DNA of 64,000 nucleotides, taken from Warburgia ugandensis (taxonomy: Eukaryota > Streptophyta > Magnoliopsida > Canellales > Canellaceae). This document shows, piece by piece, positions 47,935 to 59,042 of this stretch. The stretch lies in NCBI GenBank assembly GCA_035236585.1, contig CP141132.1:41419880-41483879 (forward strand), in the 5' to 3' direction. The notes below the pieces were generated by a model. That model ran no database searches, was not told the DNA's origin, and was given only the letters and a program-made list of their open reading frames with translations. The position numbers and the translations under genes were made by a program. How positions within the stretch are numbered: the stretch's first letter is position 1; every line of letters starts with the position of its first letter.

Positions 47935-48455
47935 AGAACATCCAATGCAAAGCAACCTTTCATTCCCTTGTTTCATCATGGCACACTCCCCCTCCCCAAG
48001 CACACCTCAAGGAAGGGGGGACCAAAAAGGGCCTTTTGTTTTCCTCCCCAAGTGTGTTGTCATTAGATTTTGGGGCAATGTGAGCCAACATCAGCAAAAA
48101 GGAGCTTGGGCAAAGTCAAAGCTGTATTCCAAATCTATGTCAGAATTTTCCTAGCCTCCTTAAATTACCATTACATAATAAGGATTTGTTATGCATGATA
48201 TGCCAACAACTCACTACTGGGAAATGTGGGTGTTGTAGAGCTTCTCATGAAAATAGAAAAATGTATCACCCACTTCCTACAATCTTGCCTGAACCTTTGG
48301 GTAGGTTCTATGGGATCAATAGCCACAACAACCTAGTGTACGGTAGAATTCCCCAATACAGTCATTCGAAAAGTCCCTTCAAGGATAACTCCCATACAAT
48401 TCTTGTGAGAGCTAGAGATGCGTCTATGGGTAAAGCACGGTATCCATATAACTTG
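47935..48455 (+). other. Unassigned insert in satellite
   Basis: About 520 bp lacks the satellite phrases and begins and ends abruptly (after TATATAATGCTTAGG, before ACTTGGACATTGTGCC). It is more GC-rich than the array and contains C-runs near 47990. A frame of 116 aa at 48186-48536 (MLCMICQQLTTGKCGCC at its start) runs into satellite sequence at its end, so it is not an independent gene. The Cys pairs C3/C6 and C14/C16/C17 are not enough to name a domain. I recognise no transposon ends. It may be captured host or organelle DNA. Confidence 0.6.
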
Positions 48456-49479
48456 GACATTGTGCCAACAATCATCTCAAGGGCTTCAAAAGTATTATTC
48501 TTTTTCTTAGGATCTTCTCGAGACTTAGTGATTTGACTTTGTGTTTAAGGACTTCCAAAGAAATGTAATGTTTTGACTTTATGCCTTGGGAGTTCTTAGC
48601 ACTTAAATGATTAGGTGTTGTGCAAAATATCATCCAACGATTTGAAATGTATGGACAATGGTTTTCAAAATTTCCTAGGACTCAAGGTGATTTTGCTTTG
48701 AGCTTTGGGATTTTCAAGGACAATAAATGTTTTCATATTAGCCTTGAGACTATCTAGCACTTAATGTGCTTGGACAATGTGCCAAGGTTCAAACAATTGC
48801 TTAAAATGTTTAGATATTGTGTTTGCAAATTTCCACTAAATTGAAGTAACTAGACCAATGACATGTAATTTTATGACTTGTGCCATGGGACTTTTAGCAT
48901 TTAAAGTGCTCATACATTGTGCCATGAATGATCCAACAACTTGAAAAGTAGAGACATTGGCTCAAGAACTTCCACAAGTCAAAGTGATTTGACTTTGCCA
49001 ATAGGTACTTCTAAGGACAGGTAATGTTTTGACATTGTGCTTTGGGACTTCCAAGCAATTAAAGTGCTCAAACATTGTACCTTAAAATATCCAATGGCTT
49101 GAAAAGTTTAGACATTATGTTCAAAAACTACCCAGGACTTAAAGTGATTTGACTTTGGCCAAGGTACTTCCAAAGGAATGTAATACTTTGAAATTGTGCC
49201 TTGGGAATTTTGAGTATCTAACATTGTGCCAAGGACATTCCAACACCTAAAAAAGTATAGACATTGTATTTGAGAACTTTCCATGACTTGAAGTGATTGG
49301 ACTTTGTGCCTAAGGACTTCTAAGGACATGCAATGTTTTGACATTCATGCCTTGGGACTTCCCAACACTTAACATGCTTTGAGTTGTGCCAAGGATCATC
49401 TTACGGTTTGAATAGTTTAGACATTGTGTTTATGAACTTCCCAAGACTTAAAGTGATATGATTTTGTGCCTCAGGATTC

Positions 49480-49690
49480 CAAGACTTCTTGATAGCCTCA
49501 GGACCATAACTTTCTCCAATAGGTTGTCCACTCTAAGACACTTATGCTCCCCTAAATCAACAATCACATCAACTTTTGTTGCACCAGCGAGGGTCCATAA
49601 CCTCTACCTCATCCCCTATAGGGGGAGCTCAATGACCTCATCAGTCACATCACTCTGATGCACTATTACCTTGCCCATCCAACGGAGGTG
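49480..49690 (-). other. Unassigned insert in satellite
   Basis: About 210 bp of non-satellite sequence lies between GTGCCTCAGGATTCCAAGAC and GAATTTTACAAGACTTAGAG. On the minus strand one frame reads VKFHLRWMGKVIVHQSDV, then after one stop ATKVDVIVDLGEHKCLRVDN and LLEKVMVLRLSRS, which looks protein-like but matches no family I can name. The 66-aa + strand frame 49458-49658 starts in satellite and is less convincing. This is probably a fragment of a gene or transposon captured in the array. Confidence 0.5.
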
Positions 49691-50337
49691 GAATTTTACA
49701 AGACTTAGAGTGATTTGGCCTTGTACCTAGGGAGTTGTGGGGGCATGTAATACTTTTACACTGTGCCTTAGGACTTCTTAGGGCTTAATGTACTTGGTCA
49801 TTGTGCAGAGGAACATCAAATAGTTATAAATGTTTAGACATTATGTTTAGGAACTTCCCAGGAGTCATATTTTGATCTGACTTGGTGCGTAGGGACATCC
49901 AAGGATGTTAATGTTTTAAGATTACGATTTAGGACTTATTAGCACTTAATGTGCTTGAATATTGCACCAAGGATCATCCAATGGCTAGAAAAGTTTAGAC
50001 ATTGTGTTTGAGAATTTTCCATGACACGAAGTGATTTAACTTTGTGCCTAGGGAGTTGTGAGAGTATGAAATGATTTAACATTATGCATTGGGACTTCCT
50101 AGTGCTTAACGTGTTGGCCATTGGGAGAATGAACACTCAATAGTTTGAAAATTTTAGACATTGTGTTTAGGAACTTCCCAGGACTAGAAGTGATTCGACT
50201 TTGTGCCCTGGGATTCTAAGGACATATAACATTTTAACATATTACTTTAGGACTTCCTAGTGGTTGAAGTGTGTGGACATTGTGCCAAGGATCATTCAAC
50301 GGTTTGAAAAGATTGGATATTGTGTTTAAGAACTTTA

Positions 50338-50660
50338 GTAAGGAGACTGAATAAATAATGAAATTAAAAGTTTCAAAAAAAATCAGGCTACAATATGAGG
50401 GTTATTAAAAATGCACTTCTTCTATAAGTTGAATCAAGATATGAGACATGTATAATTGAAAACATCCTCAATGAACCCTTCAGAATGACAACCCTAACTT
50501 TGGTAAGGAGACTGAATAAATAATGAAATTGAAAATTTCAAGGAAAATCAGGCTGGAATATTGGGGTTATTAAAAATGCACTTCTTATAGAAGTTGAATT
50601 AAGATATAAGATATGTATAATTGAAAACATACTCAACGAACCCTTCAGAATGACTATAAG
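50338..50660 (+). repeat. Tandem duplication of LTR-B start, period 165 bp
   Basis: GTAAGGAGACTGAATAAATA occurs at 50338 and 50503. Both copies continue through TGTATAATTGAAAACAT to GAACCCTTCAGAATGAC with scattered differences, so the duplication is not brand new. Confidence 0.9.
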
Positions 50661-53600
50661 AATGACAAATCCTAAGTTTCAATGAAAAATCCTTATTTTT
50701 CTCCATTTTTAAGAATAAAAGGGTAAAGTGATAATTTTACAAATAACTGAGACCTAAGACATCAAAATTTGGAATGTACTCAGAAATACAAATCCAATGC
50801 CACTAAATACGCTTAATTCAAAGTCCGGGATAATAAAATGGATTTTTCTCCATAAAATAGCAAAATTGTCTTTTGATACCTCTGTGGGGCCCACAAAGGG
50901 ATCAAATTGCCAGAAAACATGTCATCATGAGTCAGACCACTACTAGCTACTAGTGGAGAAGGAGGTGGTAGTGGGAATCCAAAGACAATTTAATAATAAA
51001 AAGAAGTCAAACATGATAATTATAAGTAATCATGGAAAATTCCAAAACTCCCTACAAACGTGCGAGTTGCCAGATCTGACCCTGGTACACCCAAATTTGA
51101 TCTCAGCCGTTCAATTTTAATCTAGGATCTTATATATTCAATTAGGAGCTCAATATAGCATTGATTTTAGATCTGAAAGCTTCTGTAGATTCCTTATCAC
51201 TTGTTTAAGGTACTGAACTCATGAAATATATGTTTTAAATTGTATTTATTGGTTATAATCACAAAAATCCATAGTAATAGGATTGGATCATGATCAAGTT
51301 GATCTCAAAATTGAGATATGAACTGATGGATGGGTTTAGGAGGTCCCAAAACCTTACAAACCATGATAATGTAAAATTTCTGCATTTCTAGATCAAGAAA
51401 ATAAACAAAAACAGTAAGATAAAAATTTAGCCCTTAAAATAGGCTGAAATCTTAAAAACCCAATTATGATCTCAATTTAACTCCAAATTGAGATCGAAAA
51501 GATGGTTTGGATTCCTCTTGATGAGAAGAACCTATTGAACCAATAAAATCATAAGGTTAATTCATTAAATGTTCTAAATTTAAATAGATAAGTGTACTAA
51601 CATCCTTGATCTACAAAGATCTGGGATGATCAGACCATTCAAACCATGTTGGATGGTGATATAATAATATAATAACTTAAATAAATGGGTTAGATGTAAT
51701 GGAATTGGTAGATCTTAAGAGATTTAGCCTTAAAAGTAGTAAAAACCATAAAATTGAATGGTAATCTCCTTGATCAAGTTGATCAAGGATGATTGGATAG
51801 TATAGATGTGTTTAGATGAAGATATGAAGTTAATATCATATAGATTTATGTATTGGATGATGATGATTTGGGATAGATCAAGATCTATGCCCTTCTTTTG
51901 GATAAGAGGACTTAAGATCTTCTTGATCGGTTGGATCAAGGAGGATCAAATCACTTGATGAGATGCATCAATGATCTAATAATAAAATTACATTAAGAAG
52001 ATGTAATATATCTAAAGGAACATGAAAGATCAAGATCTAAACCCTAAACGAGATGAAAAATGAATAAGGATTAACTATGACCATTGGATCATGATGAATA
52101 GTTATGGCATGTTAAATTTTTATTTAAATTATTGGATGTTAGTATAATTTTCTTTTATTGCTTAGTATATATAATTGCAGATTTATTTATTTATACTTTT
52201 ATTTATTTATGCTTTAATGCTTATGTTATGAAAATTACATTGAAAATGTAATTAAATGAAAATAGAGTTGAAGAACAATTACATGGAACGAATGACATGA
52301 ACTTAATGATAGTCAGGGCCATAGTTAATAGGATAATATAAGGAATATGAATTCCTTAGCCCAAAATAGGAGAATAATGAAACTCCATGAATGACATTTT
52401 AAATGTTCATGGATTTAATTAAAATCAATTAGAAAGAGTACTTAGGGTTAAAATGATCGTAGGAACCTTATGAAGGGTTGACTTAAGGTCACCCTAATGG
52501 ATGATGAACATGGTGGTCAAGGGGGTTCTCCAATAGTGGCTCGCTCTTCCCCCACCTTCTATTGACCTTTGTGAGGTCTAAATGCCTCCTTACATGAGGA
52601 TTGAAGTAACCACTTTGTGTTGAACCATTCAACTAGTAAACCTTAGCCAATTTGACATAAGAGGAGCTGTCTAGACTTAGGATGAAATAAGCTATCCTCA
52701 ACCAATAAAACATTAACTGGTTAAGTAATAATAATAAGAGCATAAAAGGTTAGTAAATTACCTAATCTTAATAAAAATTGTAAATAAGATAAGGAAGATT
52801 AAATAAGATCTAAGAGACATCTTGAAAGATCACAAACAAAAAGAAAAGAAATATAATGTAGATTGTAGTGTTCTTCTATTATTTTAGTTATAGTGTAGAT
52901 TGTGAACTTAGAAGATTGGAAACCTTGATCATATATGATTCAAGAAAAGTTAGGGCATCCCTCATAGGATAACCCAAATACATGTAGAAAGAATACTTGT
53001 ATAGAAGAATAATTATATATATATATAGTTTGACAAATGTATGAATCAAGATCATGATGGACAATATGGAGTAAATACCACTTGAGATGTATGGATCAAG
53101 ACATGATACCACTTTGAGGTAGGTGGATGTATAAGAATGTATTAAGAATTCAGGTGTATACATACATGATCTTCTGTCTAAAATTATAGACCTTCATGAT
53201 ATAAGTATACTTGGTACCTTATCTTATTCATGATCCAATCATATGATCCAACTAATTTCTCCAAACCTATAATCCAATTCAACTTATCCAATCTAATGAT
53301 CTAATCCAATGAGGTGAAAGTAATGAGATATGTAGACTAAGGAAACCCTAAGAATAGGGCATAAAAAATATTGCAGCCTTAGTTAAATAGACAAATCGTC
53401 TAATATGTACAATGTATTTTATATACAAGCATAGTGTCTTATGATTTTTCTTTACATAGTACTAGGACTGGGGATGCTATGCTAGGGGAGTTATGAGGGT
53501 TTGGCCACTCACTTCCTAAAATTTATATGATGGATACCATGCCCAAAGAGAGGCTAAATGTCAGGTGGGGCAATCATGGGAAGGCCGCCACTATGACAGC

Positions 53601-54507
53601 CATGGTCCTCCCCATGCGGACATGGAGTTGTTATTTCCATAGTTAGTATCAGTGGATGATTATGTAGTTATCCAAGCATGCTGTATGGATTGAGACTGCA
53701 GCATAGTAGTCCTAACGTATTTTGCATTATGATGCACATATGATAGGCATAGTGAAATGCCATGGCATGATGAGATGCCGCTAAATGAGTTCATGGAAAG
53801 AAAATCTTCGTATGAGAATTGGCTGAATATTGATCTCCTAAGTGGAAGTATAGTGAGGGGAAGGAACAAGTTTTGAGCAATCTTCGCCATTTTAACTAAT
53901 TTATCCTATACTACATAAATAACGTACATACTGTATGTTGAGATAACTCATGAGTAGATAACCATAATGGAATAATGACTGAAGTATGTATTCTTATATT
54001 GGTGAAGTAGTATATTTTTGTATCCCCTACCAAGCATAGCTTGTTAAGATATTGTAAATATTTCAATGTTTACAATATCTTAGATAAAGAGAATGGAGAA
54101 TTAGGAGCTATAGACTCAAGAAGATTTGGAAGAATAAGCAATCAGAGTATATCCCTTGAAAACATGTATTTTTATTTTGAAGCATTGTATTGTATTGAGA
54201 GTTTTTAATGTATGGTGAGGTTTGAAATTTGGATTATGTAATTTGGACAAGAATTGTACTGATACTATCCTGTACTGTGAACCACTGGATGGATTCTAGA
54301 ATTTAATAAAATATATTCCTTCAATGGAATTTTATCTTGTACAAAAATTCTACTTATGTTATGTATGAAGTGATGACTTGGGTTTTTCAAAACAAGTTTT
54401 AAAGAAAAGAATTTTTGTTGTTTTGTTTTGCAAAATGTTTTTACTAAGGGCACCCAGCCTATGAAAAATGTATTACAAAATGTGTTACAAAAACCTAAGT
54501 CGTCACA
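50338..54507 (+). mobile_element. LTR of family B, rearranged left border
   Basis: About 4.17 kb, + orientation, ending CCTAAGTCGTCACA at 54507. It is collinear (inverted) with the solo LTR at 36415-44007: the counterpart of 41221-41300 is at about 52440-52530. There is no internal domain, so it is a solo or truncated LTR. The left end is unusual: the first 150 bp or so of the LTR is present twice (50338-50502 and 50503-50660), and the better LTR terminus, TGACAACCCTAACTTTG, starts at 50486 inside. About 20 bp of satellite is missing across the insertion and I see no target duplication, suggesting repair-associated rearrangement. Frames 51730-51939, 52888-53163 and 53660-53890 show no domain. 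Confidence 0.85.
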
Positions 54508-57500
54508 CTTGATTTTGTGCCTAGGTACTTCCAATGACATATAATGTTTTGAAAATATGTTTTAGGACATACCAGTAGTTGAAGTGGATGGATATTGTGT
54601 CAGGATAGTCCAATAGCTTGAAAAGATTAGGCATTGTTATTGGGAACATCGCAAGACTCATTGTGATTTGGTTGTGTCTAAGGCTTTGAAATACTTGTAA
54701 TGGTTTGACATTATACTTTGGGACTTACTAGCACATGAAATGCTCTCACATTGTGCCAAGGATCATTTTCAAAATTTTAGACATTGTGTTTGGGTATTTT
54801 CTAGGACTCGAAGTGACTTGACTTTGTACCTAGGTACTTCCATGGAAATGCAATGTTTTGACATTGTGCTTTGGCACTTCATAGTGCTTACAATGCTCAG
54901 GCATTGCACTAAGCAACATCCAATGGCTTGAAATATACATTGTGCTTAGAAACTTTCTAGGACTTGAAGAGACTTGACGTTGTGCCTAAGGATTTTAAAG
55001 AACGTGTAATATTTTGACGTTGTGCTCTGGGACTTCCCAGCTACTTAATATGCTCAGATATTGGCCAAGGATCATCTAATGGTTTGAAAATTTTAAACAA
55101 TGTCATTAGGAAGTTCTTGAGAGTTAAAGTGATATAACTTCGTTCCTAAAGGAGTTGTGAGGGCATGTAATGTTTTGACATTGTGCTTTGGGACTTCCCT
55201 GCACTTATAATGCTCAAAAATTATGCCATGGGAGAACCAATGGCTTGAAAAGTTTAACCATTTTTTTTTGGGAACTCCAAGGACTCGAAGTGATTTAACT
55301 CCATGCCTAGTGACATTCACGAATATGTAGTATTTTGAAATGTGCTTTAGGACTTCCTAACACATAAGCTTCACTAATGTTGTGCCAAGAAACACCCAAC
55401 AGCAAGAAAAGTGTACACAATGTGTTTGGGAACTTCCCAAGACTTGAAGTGACTTGGTTTTGTGTGCCTAAATACTTTAAAGGATATGTGAAGTTTTGAC
55501 ATTGTGCTTTGTCACTAGCGCTTGAAGTGCCTATACATTATTTCATGGATCAATCAATAGCTAGAAAAGTTTTGACAATGTTTTTGGAGACTTCATAGGA
55601 CATAGTGATGTGACTTTGTGTCTAAGGACAAATAATGTTTTGACATTGTGCTTTGAGATTTACCATCACTTAAAGTGCTTGGACATTGTGCCAAGGATCA
55701 CCAAATGACATGAAATATTTAGAAATTGTGTTTGGGAACATCCCATCACTCAAATTGACTTGATTTTGTGACTAGGGATTTCTAGGGACATGTTATATCA
55801 TGACATTATGCTTTGGGACTTCCTAGCACTTATAATTCATAGACATTGTGCCAAGGAACATCCCTAGCTTGAAAGTTTAGACATCATGTTTAGGAACTTC
55901 CCAAGACTTGAAGTGATTTGAAATGCATGCAAAGGTACATCCAATGATATATAAATTTTTCACATCTTGCTTTAGAACTTCTCAATGCTTAATTAGCTCA
56001 GAATTGCACCGAGGATCATACAACAGCTTAAAAAGTTTAGAAATTGTGTTTGGAAATTCCCTAAGACTTGAAGTGATTTAACTTTGTGACTGTGGATTGT
56101 GAGGACATGTAATGTTTTAATATAGTGCCTTGGGACTTTCTAATGCTTAACATGCTCAGCCATTGTGCCAAGGAACATCCAATAGTATGAAAAGTTTATA
56201 TATTATGCTTGGGAATTTCCCAGGACTCAAATTGATTAAACTTTTTGCCCAAGGACTTCTAAGGTCATGTAATGTTTAGAAATTGTGCAATGGAACATCA
56301 CCAAAGCTTAAAGTACTTGAACATTGTTCCAAGGATTGTCCAATGGCTTAAAATGTTTATACATTGAGTTTGGAAAGTTCCACAGACTTAGAGTGATTTG
56401 ACTTTGTGCCTAGAGCGTTGTGAGGGCATACAAAGTTTTAACATTTTGACTTGGAACTTCCTAACACTTAACATGCTTGGTCATTGTGCTAGGGAACATC
56501 CAATGGTTTCAAATGTTTAGGCATTGTGTTTGGGAACCTCTGAGGGGATGAAATAATCTAACTTTGTGCCTAGGGAGATCTAAGGACAATAACTATATAA
56601 TATTGTGATTTGGTACGTCCGAGCACTTAATGAGCCTAGAATTGCAGCAAGGATCACGAAAAGGGTGAAAATGTTTAAACATTGTGTTTAGGACATTCCT
56701 AAGACTCAAAGTGATTCAACTTCATGCATAGGGAGTTGTGAGGGTATGAAATACATAAATGTTGTGCCTTGGGCTTTCTCAGTGCTTAACATGCTCGGGC
56801 ATTGTGCCAATGAGCACCAAAAAGTTTGAAAATTTTAGACATTGTGTTTGGGAACTTCCAACGACTGAAAGTGATTCAACTTTGTTCTTAAGGACTTCTA
56901 AGGACATATAATATTTTTATATTTTGCTTTAGGACTTCGTAGTAGGTGAAATGGGCAAACATTGTACCATGGATCATTCAACAATTCAAAAAGATTAGAC
57001 ATTGCATTTGGGAACTTCCCAGGACTCGAAGTGACCTGATTTTGAGCCTAATTACTTTCACTAACATATATTATTTTAACAATATGTTTGGGACTTAGAA
57101 GTGGTTGTAGTGCTTGAATGTTGTGCTAGGATCTCCCAATGGCTTGAAAAGATTGGACATTGTTTTTGGGAACAACGAAGGACTCATAGTGATTCGATTC
57201 TATGTCTAGGGATTTGAAACACCTGTAATGGTTTGACATTATGCTTTGGGACTTACCAGCAGATGAAGTTCTCCCACATTATGTCGAAGATCATATTCAA
57301 AAGTTTAGACATTGTATTTGGTATTTCCTAGGACTCAAAGTGACTTGATTTTTTCTTAGGTACTTCCATGTAAATGTAATGTTTTGACATTGTGCTTTGA
57401 GACTTTATAGTTCATATAGTGCTTAGACATGGAACCAAGGAACATCCAACAACTTGAAATGTACATTGTGTTCAGAAACATCATAGGACTCAAAGTGACT

Positions 57501-59042
57501 TGACTTTGTGCCTAGGACTTCAAAGCACATGTAATATTTTGACATAGTGCTTTGAGAGCTCCCAACTAGTTAATATGCTTGGACATTGTGCCAAGGATCA
57601 TCCAATGATTTGAAAATTTTAAACAATGTCTTTGGGAAGTTCCTAAGACTCGAAGTGATTTGACTTCATGCCCAAGGAGTTGTGAGGGCATGCAATGTTT
57701 TGTCATTGTTCTTTGGAACTTCCCTATGCTTATTATGCTCAACATTGTGCCATGGGACATCCAATAGTTTGAATAGTATATATGTTGTTTTTGGAAACCT
57801 CCAAGGGCTCAAAGTGATTTGACTTTGTGCCTAGGGACATCCATGGACATGTAATATTTGACATGTACTTCAGAACTTCCTACCACATAATATTCTTCAA
57901 CATTGTGCTAAGGAACACCCAACTACTTGAAAAGTGCAAATAATGTGTTTGGGAACTTCCCAAAACATGAAGTGGATTGAATTGTGTGCCTAGGTACTTC
58001 AAAGGACGTGATGTTTTGACATTGTGCTTTGGGACCAATGGCTAGAAAAGTTTAGACATTGCTTTTGGGGAATTTGAAGGACTCATAGTGATATGATTTG
58101 TGCCAAGGACATTAAATGTTTTGACATTGTGCTTCGTGGCTTCCCACCGCTTAAAGTTATTAGAAATTGTGCCAACAAATACCCAATGACTTTAAATATT
58201 TAGGCATGGTGTTTGGGAATATCCTAGCACTCAATGTGATTTGACTTTGTTCCTAAGGACTTCCAAGGACATGTTATGTCTTGACATTATGCTGTGGGAC
58301 TTCCTTGCTTTATAGTTCTTAGACATTGTGCCATAAATCGTCCTCAGTTTGCAAGTTTAGAAATTGTGTATAGGAGCTTCCCAAGACTCGAAGTAATTTG
58401 AAATTTGTGCCAAGGTACATCCAAGGATATGTTTTCTTTTGACATTTTTCTTTGTAACTTCTTAGAGCTTAATGACCTTAGACCTTGCTCCAAGGATCAT
58501 CTAACTAGTTGAAAAGTTTAGAAGTTGTGTTTGGGAATTTCCCAATACTTGAAGTGATTTGATTTTGTGACTACAGAGTTGTGAGGGCATGTAATGTTTT
58601 AATATAGTTCCTTGTGACTTGTAAGTGCTTAAGGTGCTCAGCCATTGTACTAAGGAACATCCAATAGATTGAAAAGTTCAGATATTGTGTATGAAAACTT
58701 CCTAAGACTCAAAGTGATTAGACTTTGTGCTTAGGTTTGGATGTTGTGCAATGGGACGTCCCTAGAGCTTAAAGTACTAGGAAATTGTTCCAAGGATTAT
58801 CCAATGGCTTGAAAAGTTTAGATATTGTGTTCAGTATGTTCGAACTACTCAGAGTGATTTGACTTTGTGTGTAGGGAGTTCTGAGGGCATGTAATGTTTT
58901 AAAATTTTGCCTTGGGACTTCGTAGTGCTTAACATGCTTGGTCATTGTGCGAAGGAACATCCAATGGCTTCAAACATTTAGACATTGTGTTTTGGAGCCT
59001 CCCATGAGTCAAAGTGATCTAACTTTGTGCATAGGGACATTC
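54508..59042 (+). repeat. Satellite block 7 with 2.5-kb higher-order repeat
   Basis: About 4.5 kb of satellite between two family-B insertions. Shared rare variants show a higher-order period of about 2.46-2.53 kb. A GAGTTGTGAGGGCATG-like phrase at 55152, 56095, 56415 and 56733 has counterparts at 57677, 58576, 58876 and (upstream, with the 4170-bp insertion at 50338-54507 removed) 49732 and 50053. A second marker, TGGTTTGACATTAT at 54701 and 57229, gives 2528 bp. At 160 bp per monomer this is 15-16 monomers per unit. The + and - strand frames here are artefacts. Confidence 0.92.

Larger units (their letters stand above)
44008..50337 (+). repeat. Satellite block 6, longest satellite block
   Basis: About 6.3 kb of satellite. 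The monomer of about 160 bp consists of four 40-bp subunits with the approximate cores CCAAGGATCATCCAATGG (a), TTTGGGAACTTCCTAGGACT (b), CCTAGGGACTTCCAAGGACA (c) and CCTTGGGACTTCCTAGCACT (d), each introduced by GACATTGTG or GACTTTGTG. Higher-order structure is visible from rare variants: GGTGTTGTGCAAA-like sequence at about 44184, 45204, 45984, 47364 and 48613, each followed 120-135 bp later by GGGACTATC-like sequence at about 44319, 45339, 46107, 47472 and 48748. Two foreign inserts (about 47935-48455, 49480-49690) interrupt it. Reading frames here (for example 49108-49344 minus) are artefacts. Confidence 0.92.

Noticed and set aside
48186..48536. 116-aa frame as a host gene
   Set aside because: Its end is translated satellite, there is no recognisable domain, and no promoter or splice structure is apparent.
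49108..49344. Minus-strand frame of 78 aa and similar ones throughout the satellite
   Set aside because: Repeated words recur in different frames because 160 is not a multiple of three; no selection for coding is visible.
44008..50337. CRISPR-like regular repeats
   Set aside because: Repeats are contiguous and diverged without unique spacers, and the context is plant retrotransposons.
50333..54512. CTTTA/CTTGA as target duplication of the second family-B LTR
   Set aside because: The two words come from satellite positions about 20 bp apart, so the match is coincidental.
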